64,000 bases of DNA from Charina bottae (GCA_023362775.1 JALMGJ010000017.1:19417001-19481000), one strand, 5' to 3'. Positions 44,021-56,309 are shown, numbered from the stretch's first letter. Program-made: numbers and translations. Notes: generated by a model not told the origin, from the letters alone.

Positions 44021-46129
44021 GGGGAGAAATATCACAACAATGGTGCTAATTATGAAGGGGGTTGCGGTGATAGCCTTTCTCTAGCTGGAGGTTTTTGAAA
44101 AAATGACTGAACCTTCATCAGTTGGAGATGCTTAAGTTCTGGCTTTCCAGGAACTCAGTAAGGTAGTCCTTAAATTCCCCTTCCAACTCTATGATTCTCA
44201 CTGGAGTTCTTAGACAGGGAAGCTTCCACTAACCCATAGGCTCAAAATCGTTATGTAAAATCTGACTAATTTAGAACCCTCATTCCAAACCTGGGAATAA
44301 GACAGTTAGCTCTCTGTTGGGTGAATAACCAAGGGAGAAGTGATAAGAGATGAACAAATAATATTTATCTTCAGTAAACCGCATGGCCACAGCACATTAA
44401 ATCACATACATCTCTGTTCCCATGCCAAACAGCTTGCACAATATGTGAATGAACAGGCTGTCAAAATTGCACTATGATCAGTAGTAATGCATATGGTAAT
44501 AATGGGAACTCCATTTCTCCCATTAAGGGGATTATACAGCAATGCTTTTTTAATATTACAACATATTATATCATAATTGCATCCTTTATATGAATGGATT
44601 CATGCAGTACAGCTCAAACCAACTGGAGACCTTGGCAACTTTATTCTTGTCAAAAAGCAGCAGCTACATAGATTGTGTCTTGGCATTCTTCCTTAGTAGG
44701 ACTACATGGACAGGGTAAATCTAATACATTATGCTACCTACTTTTCCACTTTGGCAGTTTTATGTTCAGATTTTTAAGCTCTTTTTAAAGGAAGATCTGG
44801 GTTCTCATGTTTGTGGAAAATGTGTGAAATACCTAATAGTCTCATTTTTTCTTTCTTTACATTGGAAAAACACCCCAAACATGATCATTCCATGAAGTGC
44901 TGCAAAGAAACAGAATCTTCAGAGAACCCAACTGTACTGTGAAATGTGAACAATAAAAAAAATGCCATTTTCAGAGGCTGGGTCAAATATTTTTCTGAGG
45001 AAGGATAAATTATTAGCTTTCATCCTTCCACTATCCACTGGGAATGAAAAACTCAAATCCCAAAAGAGATAATGGTAAGACTATTTGTTAGGGACCTGTT
45101 AGATTATATCCCTAGACCGTCCCCTCCTTACGTATAAATGAAATAGCACATTGCACAATGGAGGAAAGAGAATCACAACCATCTCCTGGTTCCTAGCCCT
45201 TTACTCTAAGGAAAATGCTTACGTCTAGCTTTGCAAACAATGTGAGTTCAATTCAACACAGTATCATACTGTTAGCATGGAAATCCATTCCTGTTCTTGC
45301 ACAGGTTTACTTTTCCACTAAGACACACAAGGGTATTGTTTATGGCACAGTAAATCCAGCCTGGAACACTTGGCCTTCACTGTGGCGCTTAACAGCACAC
45401 AAGGCGTGACTCGCCCCAGCCATAACTCAAGTACTGTCACAGCTTCTGGCTTAATTACAAAGCAGTAAAACATGAAATAACAAAAATAACGATGGGAATA
45501 AAAACTTGTGAGATAAAATATGTATAACTGAGATGTGAGAAGGGGGTGGAGTGGAGTACCACTCTTGGCCAAAGGTCTCAAAATTAACCTGTGACTTATG
45601 GTGAAATACAAATGTAGAATTCATTAAGCTCTGAATTGTTACATGCAAGAATGAAATACAAACTGTGCTTTAGTTTAAAATTTAGAAGCAGACAGAAATG
45701 AATAGTTCTTACATTATAATCCATGGATTATACCTAGCGGCTAAGAAAAAGTTGCTATCAAATTCTTTCTGCAAAACTGAACACCATACCATGTTGGTAG
45801 AAAAAATCTACACCAATATGGATGCTAACGTCATGCTTTCAGAACACTAATGCTGATCTGTATCTCCTCCTTTCCCTCCCTCCCCCCATCCCCTTACTAC
45901 CCCTGTGCTAACTGGCCTCCACCAAAAGGAGATTGAGATGGCTTGGAAGTAATCCCGCTTGGAGATTGGTCTAAGATTCTGCAGTGGGACATTACATTTG
46001 AAAAGCAGAGAACAGAAGCAACAGCTCTGAATGAATGGAGAACCTCAAATGACTTTACTTCTTCACAGTTTCGTTGGAGGATAGGATTTAAATTAATATT
46101 GTAAACAATCACAATAACTAAATACAAAA
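44021..46129. other. Unassigned intergenic DNA
   Basis: 2.1 kb with no gene or repeat I can name. Open frames are short and shared between strands. Confidence 0.45.
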
Positions 46130-46200
46130 ATGCATTTATTTATTTAAATTTATATGGTGCACGACTCCCAATGACTGTGGGTAGTACACAGATAAAAACA
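46130..46200 (-). mobile_element. L2-like tail remnant
   Basis: TTTATTTATTTAAATTTATA followed by a decayed GACTCCCAATGACTGTGGG-type segment, the reverse of a LINE 3' end. No coding part. Confidence 0.5.
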
Positions 46201-46248
46201 TTAAAAACAAGAAAAGAATATCTGAGAATGAAACACTGACTTGCGTAT

Positions 46249-46586
46249 AAAAAAGGTAAAGGTTCCCCCTGTACATTTGTGCAGTCGTGTCCAACTCTAG
46301 GGGCCGGTGCTCATCTCCGTTTGTTAGCCGAAGAGCCTGCGTTGTCCGAAGATGCTTCCATGGTCATGTGGCCGCATGACGTGTGCGGAACGCTGTTACC
46401 TACCCACCAAAGTGGTACCTATTAATCTACTTGCATCTGCATGCTTTCGAATTACTAGGTTGGCAAGATCTGGGGCAAGTGCGGGAGCTCACTCCGTCAC
46501 GCGGGGCTAGGGATTCAAACCTCTGAACTTGCGATCTTCCGATCAACAAGCCTGGCGTCTTACCCGCTGAGCCACCACAGCCCCTG
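46249..46586 (-). mobile_element. Sauria-type SINE
   Basis: Perfect 11-bp repeats GACTTGCGTAT (46238-46248 and 46587-46597). Complete minus-strand copy: AAAGGT tail on the left, the 'GTCGTGTCCAACTCTAGGGG' end, the conserved body, and the tRNA-like head on the right. Confidence 0.92.
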
Positions 46587-46734
46587 GACTTGCGTATTAA
46601 ACACTTTTATTTATGCCATCTAAATGTCTAGCCAAATAAACTCAATTAATATATCCAGAATACACATTATATACATGTGTACATAATATAAGAGGGAAAG
46701 TGCATCAATTACTCTCTTCTGGTGGGACTTGAAT

Positions 46735-47436
46735 AGAGGGAGTGTGACCATCCTTGTGCTGTTGAGTCTATCACAATATAGTTTCCGCCTGGGCCATCTG
46801 CAAAAGTTGGGAGTTGGAGGCTTTATAGTGGTTCTGTTCTTACTTGAGTTGGTGGGTTGAGTAAGTGGTAGCAGAAGAGGAGAGGTCAGACCCTTAGGCA
46901 CTCCATTATCAGGTACTTCAGGGCTCGTTCTCTCTTCAGTTCTGTTCCACATCTACCTGAAGCTGTTGGGAGAGGTCATCTGCTGATTCAGAATGAGGTA
47001 TCATCAATATGCTGATGATATGCAGCTATGTAGCTCCATCCCAGGCCAAATGGGGGATGCAGTAGAAGTCTGGCCTAGTGCTTGGAGGCTGTTAGGGCAT
47101 AGATGGAGAGAAGCAGGATCAGACTCAAACCCAAGCAGTGAGAGAGCAGGCCCAGCAGAGGACCCATATTGATTCATACTAGCTCTTGCTGAAATAACAA
47201 GGGGAATCTGTGGCCGGGGGGGGGGGGGCTTTGCTGTGGCATTATCTGGAACAGGATGCCCTGAGGATGGTCAATCATCTCCTTGTCTTCTAATGATTGG
47301 TTACTGTAATTCACGCTACATGGGGCTGCCCTGAAGAACTTACATAAACTTCAGATGGTCCAAAAGGGAGTTGCCTGCATACTTACTTAGTATTACCATG
47401 TTATACTATTGCTCTGGGAGCTACATGGGTTACTGG
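46735..47436 (+). mobile_element. L2-like LINE relic, RT region
   Basis: The plus strand gives SVLFHIYLKLLGEV near 46940, QYADDMQL near 47005 (catalytic box), then CSSIPGQMGDAVEV, matching the middle of an L2 RT. It ends near the 'KGVAC'-type block about 47360. Stops and a G-run expansion at 47215-47228 break the frame. Confidence 0.75.
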
Positions 47437-48361
47437 TATGTTTTGACTCTTAGTGACCACATAGATAGATTTCTCCATGACGATCTATCCCTAACCTGGT
47501 CTTTCAGGTCTTCCAATGGTGCACTCATCACCATTGTAACTGAGTCCATCCACCTTGCTGGTGGTCATCCTCTTCTTATCTTTCCTTCCACCTTTCCCAG
47601 CATTAGAGCTTCTCCAGAGAGGTAGGTCTTTGCATAATGTGTCTGAAGTAGGATAATTTGAGCCAGGTTATTTGTGCCTCAAGTGAAAACTCTGGATTGA
47701 TTTGTTTGATTATCCATTTGTTTGTTTTCTAGCCTGTCCATGGCATTCTCAGGAGTCTTCTCCAACAGCAAAGTTCAAAAGCATCAATACTTTTCCTATT
47801 CTACTTCTTCAAAGTCCATCTTTCACTTCCATAGAATGTCACAGGGAATATCATGGCATGCATGATTCTGATTTTTGTAGGTATAGACACATCACAGCAC
47901 TTGAATAACTTTTCCAAGGCATTCATGGCTTCTCTACCAAGTGCTAGGCTGCAGTGTATTTCTTGACTGTTTGTTCCTTTACTGTTGATAGTTGATCCTT
48001 AAAGGCAGAAGCTATCCATCACTCTGATATCTTCATTCTCAATTCAAAGATTGGTTGTTCTACCTGTTGTTATTAGTTTGGTCTTCTTTATATTTAATTT
48101 TAGTCCTATTTTTTCATGGTGCTCCTTGACTTTTATTAGTAGAGCTTGCAGATCCTTTGCATTTTTGGCTACCAGGGTAGTGTCATCAGCATAGCATAGG
48201 TTATTGATATTTCTTCCTCCAATTTTAAAACCATGTTAATATTCTTCCAATCCTGCTTCCCTTAATATATATTCAGCATATACGTAGGCTGAATAAATAA
48301 GAGGAGAGTATACAACCTTGTCACATTCCTTTGCCAACCTGGAGCCAGTCTACTTCTGTCC
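47437..48361 (-). mobile_element. RTE LINE relic, left part
   Basis: The minus strand encodes the C-terminal half of an RTE ORF distinct from Bov-B: a QGCILSSYL block near 48330, CYADDTTLVAKNAKDLQALL near 48200-48140, KLNIKKTK near 48110, FELCCWRRLLRMPW near 47770, and MLGKVEGK near 47600. Stops, mostly CGA to TGA, are present. It continues at 49509-49700 on the other side of an LTR-like insertion. Confidence 0.82.
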
Positions 48362-49508
48362 TGTTCCGACTAAGACCCGAAGCAGGAAGGTGTGGATAAA
48401 GTACTTTATTTACAATTAAAACACACAAATTAATCTAGAGAACAAATTGACACGAGCTGCTCACAGAGTTCAGGTAGTCAGCAGTGATCCGTTCCTAGTT
48501 GACGCGCATGCGGGCAACCACCACGTGGCAGCTATGCAAGGTTCCGATGTGGGGCTTGGCGCTGGGGTGAGGAATGGCTCCGGTATGAGGCTGGGCGCGG
48601 CAGCAGCGCACGACTCTGGCATGAGACTTGGCGAAGTAGCGGAAAATGGCTCCAGTACGAGGCTTGGCGCGGCAGCAGGGCGTGACTCTGACACGAGAGG
48701 AGTGGCTCCTAAATGAGGCTTGATGCGGCGACTGCAGGACGAGGTTCTGGCTCGAGGCTGGGAGTGAGGGCAAGACAAGGTTCCGACATGAGAATCGGCA
48801 TGACTGCGAAGGGCGATTCCGGCACAGGACTGGACACAGCGGCTACAAGGCAAGATTCCGGCTCGAGGCTGGGTGCGGCTGCGAAGGACGATTCCGGGAT
48901 GAGACTGGGCACGGCGGCTGCAAGGTGAGGTTCCAGCTCGAGGCTGGGCATGAGGGCAAGGCAAGACTCTGACACGAGACTGGACCCGAAGACTGGATGG
49001 GATTCCAGCATGGAACGGCGTGTGGCAGCAAGGTGAGGTTTCGGCACAAAGCACAGCCGTGCAGCGGGGCTGGGTTCCAGCACAGCGCGTGGCAAGGTGA
49101 CAAGGCAGGGCTCCGGCGTGAGGCTTGGCGGGGCTGCACAGCAAGGCTCTGGCATGAAAACGAGACAAGGTCCAAGCAGGGATTCTGGCGTGGCGACAGG
49201 ATCGTGATTCACTCCAAGAAACTGTACGGAATGTGAACGGTTGTCTCCGGCAATGGGTGCACGCTGCGCTTGCCTTTTATCTCTCTGATTTTCACGTCAT
49301 TTGTGAGCAGGAGCCAATCATGCCTCGCATTGCTCTTTCCCACCGCTGTTCCCGCGCACTAATAGGTGGTGGTGAGTCCCCTTCTGGACTGCCTCCAATC
49401 AGCTGTTCTGAATCTAATTCAAATTTCGCACCAATTCCGTTCTTTCCTGTTTCTATTGTTATTGGCCCTTCTATTTCCAAATCGAACTCATCGGACCCAT
49501 CGGACTCA
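48362..49508 (-). mobile_element. Long solo LTR-like insert with internal minisatellite
   Basis: Splits the RTE relic. On the minus strand it runs TGAGTCCGATGGG to AGTCGGAACA (TG...CA), 1147 bp. A TATA-like GAGATAAAAGGC lies near 49285, and AATAAAGTACTTTATCC near the end suits a polyadenylation signal. The middle (48535-49180) is a GC-rich array of about 36-bp units. An exact target repeat was not found (GTCC against CTCC at best). Superfamily unknown. Confidence 0.6.
48535..49180. repeat. 36-bp GC-rich minisatellite
   Basis: About 17 diverged units built on GGTTCCGGCATGAGGCTGGG plus a GC-rich half. Because 36 is a multiple of three, frames stay open: 232 codons at 48470-49168 and 167 at 48709-49212, both minus strand. 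I treat these as repeat products, not proven genes. Confidence 0.8.
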
Positions 49509-49700
49509 ACCTCCATCCTGACAATTTCATGATGTTCTTCTGTCCATAGTATGGCCTCCCTACCTGTGTATAAGTTTCTGATGAGGATAATGATATGTTC
49601 TGGGAGTCCCATTTTTCTGAGCACATTCCACAACTTGACATGATTGACATAATTGAAGGGCTTTCTATAATCAATGAAGCCAGTGCTACTGACTTCACCT
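49509..49700 (-). mobile_element. RTE LINE relic, right part
   Basis: The minus strand gives GFIDYRKPFNYVNHVKLWNV, then EHIIILIRNLYTGREA and EEHHEIVRM. It leads directly into the left part at 48361 once the insert is removed, apart from the short junction. Confidence 0.82.
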
Positions 49701-51275
49701 AAATGAAAAGTAACAGGAACATTGGATCAAAATAAAATCTATACCAATAAAATAATTCACATTATTACAACAGAATATCAAAATCAATCTCTCTAAAAGA
49801 TAGATATTTCTCTGCCCATAAATTTGGGGGAGAGTTTCAAAAGGCTAGTTGTGTCCAGCTTTGATACAAAATGGTGGCTGATAAACTGAGTCATTTTTGA
49901 GCATTAGCTAAGCATATTGCAAGAAAGTAAAGAGGAGACCTCCCATTTGCCAATGTTTCAATTAGACTCTTTTGAGCAGATTCAAGTTGAATAGGGACCA
50001 TTCAATTCTTTCTTTAAGTAAAGGGTTTCCATTTACTATTTGTATGCACATAAGGTAGGATTGATAATCCAGTGCCTAATAGATGTTTTGGATTTATTCC
50101 ATCAGCCTAGCAAGTATGGCTAATAAGAAGGGATTGTGGGAGCTGTAGCCAAAAGCATCAGGAAGGAATTAGGGTGTCTACCTGGGCCCTAAAGTTTGAC
50201 CATTTCTTATGGATGTTCTTCAAGCAGTCAGTGAAAGCAGGTGGACATGTAGGAGATCCCTTAGATATAGCTGTATGCACAGGGTTCAGTCTACGCAAGC
50301 AACTCTTGTCTTCTACTGATAGAAGAAGAATGAGGCTTACCTTTCAATGCCTTCTGGTGTGAGACATTTTAAAGAAAATAAATGCAAGAGATTATTGTTA
50401 GCAAACCTTGTTATTAGAAGACAGTATCCATTTTGAATTGTTCTCCACTGAGCAGCCCACATACAGTAGCAGCCCAGGAAAGATTTTGCCAATGCTTAAG
50501 AATCTCAGGGTAGGATACAGCAGGATACAGCTTTTATTGTATTCTTGGAGAGGGTTGGACCTACTCTAGGGAGGAAGAGGGGGAAACAAGAAACAATATC
50601 AATTTTTAAAGAGAGGTGAAAAGGAAATGAAACAGTAATTGTGTTAGAGGACAATGGTTCACAGGTAAACAGTGTATTGTAAAGCTAAGTTGGAGGTTGT
50701 GGGAACTTTTTCAAGAATTGTATTGAAACCTACTTAACAGTATCTTAGCTCTGCAATTTAGCCAGCTCGGTATTCAAGAAGAATCCCAAGAGAATGACTG
50801 CAATATCCATGGAAGTAAATTATTGCTTTTTCTTTTAAAAGAACTCATGAATTCAAAGCAACTCCTTAGAAAGGGAGAAGGATGCTCGTTCTATCAATTT
50901 TAGCTTTCACATTTAATTTGTTTTACTGTCATCAAAATCTTAAAAAAAAACATTTTGTTTTAATGAAGGGAGGAGGTTAGGAGTAGCATAACTAAGCAAG
51001 CAAAATAATCAGTTTGAATATGAAAAAGTTAGCCAGTTAGCAAACAAAACCTTTCAGTGGCTTTGCACATCAGGCTACGGTTAAAAGGCCAGGGGCCAGG
51101 GACAAGGAACAGAAAAGGTGGTGAACAGCCCTGTGATGCGATGCATAGTTGTTCTCTTATGTTGGCAGACACCTGCCTTGCACCCACATCCGACTTTAAT
51201 ATTTTAAAAATCTTTTAATTAGGGAAAAAATAATGAATGAATGAATGAGTATCTTTATTACAGTCTTTGACCAAC
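49701..51275. other. Unassigned intergenic DNA
   Basis: No gene recognised. A worn MITE-like remnant lies near 50109-50170 (ATTGTGGGAGCTGTAGCCAA). Confidence 0.45.
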
Positions 51276-51283
51276 CTCTACAA

Positions 51284-51542
51284 CAGAGCTTTCCAAACTT
51301 TTCATGTTGGTGACATACTTTATAGACATGCATCATTTCGCAACACACTCTTACAGCAGGGCACAAAGCAGGCACTAGGACCTGCGCGGAATCACAGCAG
51401 GTTTCGAGGCAGCAAGGCACAAGGCAGGTGCTAGGACCTGCGCCGAATCCTGGCAGGGCTCAGAGGCAGCAGCAGCCGGGACACACCCAGACACTGCAGC
51501 CGACACACTAACGTGTCCCGACACACAGTTTGGAAAGCTCCG
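51284..51542. mobile_element. hAT-type MITE, sister of 2455-2774
   Basis: Perfect 8-bp target repeats CTCTACAA (51276-51283 and 51543-51550). Ends CAGAGCTTTCCAAACT and AGTTTGGAAAGCTCCG are inverted. The interior is only moderately GC-rich and has a duplicated block of about 60 bp ('GCACTAGGACCTGCGC' and 'GTGCTAGGACCTGCGC'). Confidence 0.92.
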
Positions 51543-51550
51543 CTCTACAA

Positions 51551-53082
51551 TAAAAGAAAATAGTTTAATCTAGGAATTCGTTGTCAGGAATTCTTTGGGG
51601 ATTTGCATAGCTGTTTTGGAAAAGAGAAATGGGAATGAGATGGCTGCAGAATAAAAGGTTATGTTCAGACATGTGTCTGTCTGCCTATCTAGGGAAAAAT
51701 AAAGAGATAGGGAGTAGGGAGTATTCTGGCACCTAGAGGGGGTGCATGGAGTAGCCTCAGCAGTCTGTCTTCTGTAAATGGCTAATTGGTGTCTGGTCAC
51801 ACCCACCTCAAAAACCTATAGGGATCATTTTATGAGAGAGCTCATGATATGCCCTCCAAATTCCAGGTGCGCCCACCAGCCCATAAGGATTTTCAGAGTC
51901 AGATTTAGGCAGTGGAGCTCCATAAGAGGATCTGTCCCAGAGAAGACTGTGGTTAAAGTAGCCATGTTTCCAATAGTACTCAACCAGAACCTCAAATAAT
52001 ACCCTTCTCCCATTTGGCATTCAGTTATACAAGTGGGACTCTACCTGCAAGAGCATTTTGAACAAGAACCTCTCCACCCTGTCCAGAATTCCAGCCATTC
52101 TATTACTTATGCTTTCCTCCAGAATTCTCTTAAGTTGAAAGAACTGAAACATATCATTTGTTCTGTCCTGCATCTCCAATTTTCCAAGTTCCTTTTCTAA
52201 CTGACATCCTATATTCAGTAAGCCTTTAGGATATATCTTAAATTAAATGACGGTACCTCTGTAAATCTTGATGTTCTCTAAAAGTGCCCCATCTCAATAT
52301 CTACACTGGACATCTGAGTTTCACATTAAAGAGAGAGTCAATATCTCTGAATCTGGAGATTCCATATATCCACTGATAGATTTGCCTCCTCTAAAAGTAA
52401 AATTAGGTTGATGTTTTAATTTAGCTCTGATTTAGGACAGGCAGACTTGCTTTGAAAACTGAGCTGTACACTTCCAAATCATGTATAATATCCATAATAT
52501 TCCAATATCTCTTCTAATAACACTAATGCACAGAAAGACTTACAGTACTACTAAAGCTCCTACACGCTGCCTTGGCTATGTGAGTTTATGGGTTTGAGTC
52601 TTTAGGGAAAGGATCTGTGCAGCAGACTTCATGGAACAGTTTTCCATCAAACAATTAGAAGAGCAGACATGCTTGAGATGTTATTTATTCACAGAAGGAT
52701 TTTTCTCCCCTTGGATCACTGGCCTAATATTTCCTTCTTTAATTTACATTTGTAACTGTACCTCAAACAGGATATGTTTTATTTCATGCTAGTTAAGTTC
52801 ATTTGCTGTCCATGCTGATCAGGCATGCATGATTACCCTGTAGATTAAAATGAAGGAATTAATTGTCATCTTAATTACTTACAACTTTTAATTAATACTT
52901 GCAAGGGCAACAAAAGGTTCCTGAATTCAAAATAAGGATCATTCTCCCCAAGGGCAAGAAAATAAATTGCCATTCTAGGGTTGGGGCTCTGAATGGCCAG
53001 TTTTGATAAATATGACCATTGTGAGTTGAACACAAAATGTCATTATTCACTTATTAGATAATTTATGTTTGACTTTTTGACC
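51551..53082. other. Unassigned intergenic DNA
   Basis: Nothing recognised in 1.5 kb of AT-rich sequence. Confidence 0.45.
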
Positions 53083-53222
53083 TTATGATATTAACTAAGG
53101 AGTCTTTAATATTTTCCATTAATGAATATGGCTTGAACCTGGATGTCTTATGAATCCTTGCACAACTTGGTTTGTAAGTTCTATCAGAGAAGATATTAAA
53201 GACTCCTTAGTTAACATCATAA
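53083..53222. repeat. 140-bp palindromic element, possible MITE
   Basis: 34-bp arms at 53083-53116 and 53189-53222 are inverted copies with two differences (32 of 34), separated by 72 bp. TA lies at both outer edges, which would suit a TA target. Family unknown. Confidence 0.7.
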
Positions 53223-53593
53223 TTCTTTCTCTTCCTTATAGCACATAATAGATTTCTTCTAAGAAAGTCTACATAAGATTCTTTGAAGATAGGTAATTAA
53301 TTACAGGCCAATATCTAGCCTTCCATGATTGGGCAAGGTGATTTAGAGAGCACAGAGAGCTTCTCAGTTACATTCCTGGAGGAATCATGCTATCTTGACT
53401 TATTTTACACTGAATTTAGAGTGAGCTACAGGGTTTAGAGTGGTTTGATCAGCATGATGGAGATCCTCTGAAGAAATTCATCTATGTTTGCTCTTTGGAA
53501 TACACTTGAACTGAACTGAAGGGACTATCATCTTTATTGGCTTTTAAAAGGTCCTAAAACACTTTGTTTTATATTGGTTTTAATGTTAATGTT
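53223..53593. other. Unassigned intergenic DNA
   Basis: Nothing recognised. Confidence 0.45.
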
Positions 53594-53604
53594 AATGTTA
53601 ATTT

Positions 53605-53832
53605 TTTTAATCCATTCAATCATGCCCGATTCTCAGTGACTGCCTGGACTAGGCCCTGCAGTTTTCTTGGCAAGGTTTTCAGAAGTGGTTTGCCATTGCC
53701 TGCTTCCTAGGCTGAGAGACAGTGACTGGCCCAAAGTCACCCAGCCGGCTTTCATGCCTAAGGTCGGACTAGAACTCATGGTCTCTTGGTTTCTAGCCCG
53801 TTGCCTTAACCACTAGACCAAACTGGCTCTCC
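53605..53832 (-). mobile_element. tRNA-derived SINE (GAGAGCCAGTTTGG type)
   Basis: Direct repeats AATGTTAATTT flank it (about 53594-53604 and 53833-53843). The head at the right is AACCACTAGACCAAACTGG, and the body includes GGCCCAAAGTCACCCAG. Confidence 0.87.
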
Positions 53833-53836
53833 AATG

Positions 53837-53886
53837 TTAATTTAATTTAATTTAATTTAATTTAATTTAATTTAATTTAATTTAAT
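53837..53886. repeat. (TTTAA)n pentanucleotide array
   Basis: About ten tandem TTTAA units next to the SINE target repeat. Confidence 0.93.
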
Positions 53887-54619
53887 TATTGTTTTTAACT
53901 GAATTGAGGGGTCAACTAAGATGTGTTGAGAAGAATAAGATAAACTGTAGAAAACAATAAATGGGAAGTAAGTGCAAATGTTTGCAGGTATCATTATTAG
54001 AAAGGTAGATACCTTTGAATATTAAATTGAAGATTAGCTGTTGCTTGGGAGGGGTGTTTGCCTGGTAAATCTAACTTTTTTGTAAAGCCTAAACAAGACT
54101 TTTTCCCCCTTTCCTTCCCTGTCCAATTATCTCTCCCCCTTGCTTTCCTTTACTGTTTGTAACCTTATTGTAAAATGTGACTATCTCAATTCTTGTTGGC
54201 TGAGACATCGCAAGCCATAAGGTGAGATTGGTATGAAGGGGAAAAAACACACTGAACCCAAAGCATACTGATTTCCTCTACATGAAAAATGGGAATGGTG
54301 AATTGGTGTGCCTTGTTTAATATGTCCAGCACTGGCTGAAAGGCTATAAAACCTAGAGTGATATTTGATGTTATAAAATATGTCTTCTTGAGACAGTAAT
54401 GAAAGATTATTTGTTTTACACCCTTCCAGGGAGGGAGAGAGAACTTGAAGTTGTCAACCCTAATCATGTAATTTTTAGCAGAAAATTGAAGTCTTGCATT
54501 TATGATGCTAATCTGAGGGGAGGAAATGGTTGTAGCGAATTGTTTCTAGAAATGTAACAAAAGGGTTCTGCAGTTAATGGGGCTTAATGGAAAATAGCTA
54601 TTGAGAATATAGGTGTGCT
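53887..54619. other. Unassigned intergenic DNA
   Basis: Nothing recognised. Confidence 0.45.
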
Positions 54620-54631
54620 TTTCACATGGCA

Positions 54632-54937
54632 TATGAGCCTCGTATGGCGCAGAGTGGTAAGTGGCAGTATTGCAACTGAAACTGAAACTCCCCACAACCT
54701 GAGTTCGATCCCAGTGGAAGTTGGTTTTTCAGGTAGCCGGCTCGGGTCGACTCAGCCTTCCATCCTTCCGAGGTCGGTAAAATGAGTACCCAGCTTGGTG
54801 GGAGAAAGGTAATTACGGCTGGGGAAGGCAATGGCAAACCACCCTGCTCTATAGTCTGCCAGGAAAACGTTGCGAAAGTGGCATCTCCCCAGGGGTCGCA
54901 TGACTCGGTGCTTGCACAGGGGAACCTTTCCTTTCCT
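54632..54937 (+). mobile_element. tRNA-derived SINE (GCCTCGTATGGCG type)
   Basis: Direct repeats TTCACATGGCA (54621-54631 and 54938-54948). Head 'GTATGGCGCAGAGTGGTAAG' (A box) and 'TGAGTTCGATCCC' (B box). The body 'GTCGACTCAGCCTTCCATCC' and a CCTTT repeat tail follow. A third SINE family in this window. Confidence 0.9.
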
Positions 54938-54948
54938 TTCACATGGCA

Positions 54949-55668
54949 GTAAAATCTGTGGCTTGAAAAGGATCTTCCTCAAAAGCACACTTGCTCCCAT
55001 CTTGAGATTCTTTGAAAGAGAAACTCTGATGCATCTAAGAATCTTCCCCACTTCAGGAGGAAGGATGTCACTGTGCACTATGAACACTCTTGGTGTGAAT
55101 CCTTCTCCAAGGCCAGAGACACCCTTGGCCTTTGATTGGCAAGTCTGCACTCCAACAAACGTTCAGGGCTAGGATAAAGAAATGAGTTAGGATAGGACAA
55201 GAAAACAAAAACAAATTAAAATGCCTTAAAATGAAATGTCATAATTAACATTAATATGTACTGTATTCCTTATGTATTTAATAATCTGAACCTTCTGTCA
55301 TTTTTTAAATGACAACTTGCGAGCAACTTTTGGAGGACATCTGGGGACCACGAGAGGCCCTGCGGTTTCAGGTTGAGCATATTGACTGTACATACTAGTG
55401 CATCACCAAAGCCACTCACCCTGGGGGCTCTGCTCATTGGAGAATTCATTTGGAACTCTAGATTGTTTGGATATCAGGGCATAACCTAAACAAGGGTTCA
55501 CCAAAGCACTGGGTAGGCAAAATATTGTGTTTTCCCCTACAAATTGCTCTCCCATCGCAATAGCTGTGCCTCTGAGCAGCAAGAAATGGATTTCCTTGAT
55601 ACATTATTACTAAATGGATACTTCTGACTTGGGTCCCATTATTTGGTTTCATTTCCAGTGCCTAGTCT
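54949..55668. other. Unassigned intergenic DNA
   Basis: Nothing recognised. Confidence 0.45.
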
Positions 55669-55680
55669 TGAAATATATTG

Positions 55681-56058
55681 TTGTTTATTCATTCAGTCGC
55701 TTCTGACTCTTTGTGACTTCCTGGACCAGCCCATGCCAGAGCTTCCTGTTGGCCGTCGCCACCCCAAGCTCCCCCACGGTCGAGTCCGTCACCTCCAGAA
55801 TACCATCCATCCATCTTGCCCTTGGTCGGCCCCTCTTCCTTTTGCCTTCCACTTTCCCTAGCATCAGCATCTTCTCCAGGGTATCCTGTCTTCTCATGAT
55901 GTGGCCAAAGTACTTCAGTTTTGCCTTTAATATCATTCCCTCAAGTGAGCAGTCTGGCTTTATTTCCTGGAGTATGGACTGGTTTGATCTTCTTGCAGTC
56001 CAAGGCACTCTCAGAATTTTCCTCCAACACCACAGTTCAGAAGCATCTATCTTCCCTT
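55681..56058 (-). mobile_element. Bov-B LINE, 5'-truncated
   Basis: Minus-strand Bov-B tail with an open frame for the last about 108 codons (55685-56008; PWTARRSNQSILQEIKPDC, MLGKVEGKRKRGRPRARW). The left end is 'TTGTTTATTCATTCAGTCGC', the reversed 3' end. Flanks CTTGAAATATAT and CTTAAAATATAT look like a target repeat with one change. Confidence 0.9.
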
Positions 56059-56309
56059 AAAATATATACTTTGTACCTTTTCTTTACCATTTCACACATT
56101 TCAAGGTTTGTTATAAAACATCTGAAGGTGACTGGGTTCTGGCATCAGTTAAGAGAAAAGATTACTGAATAATTGTACAATATTTGGAAGTTTCCATTCA
56201 AAATGGGATCAAAAGTATTGGAAATACCTTAATTCCTTTCTGGTCATAGTTTAAAGTGTGGATGTGTCCATGTAGTTATCAAGGTACCAAGAGTCAAGCT
56301 CAACCTGAA

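Noticed and set aside
48470..49212. A host proline-rich repeat protein
   Set aside because: Several frames are open over the same 36-bp repeat and it lies in an LTR-like insert; there is no independent sign of coding.
54632..54937. A functional tRNA gene
   Set aside because: The tRNA-like head is followed by a SINE body, CCTTT tail and target repeats.
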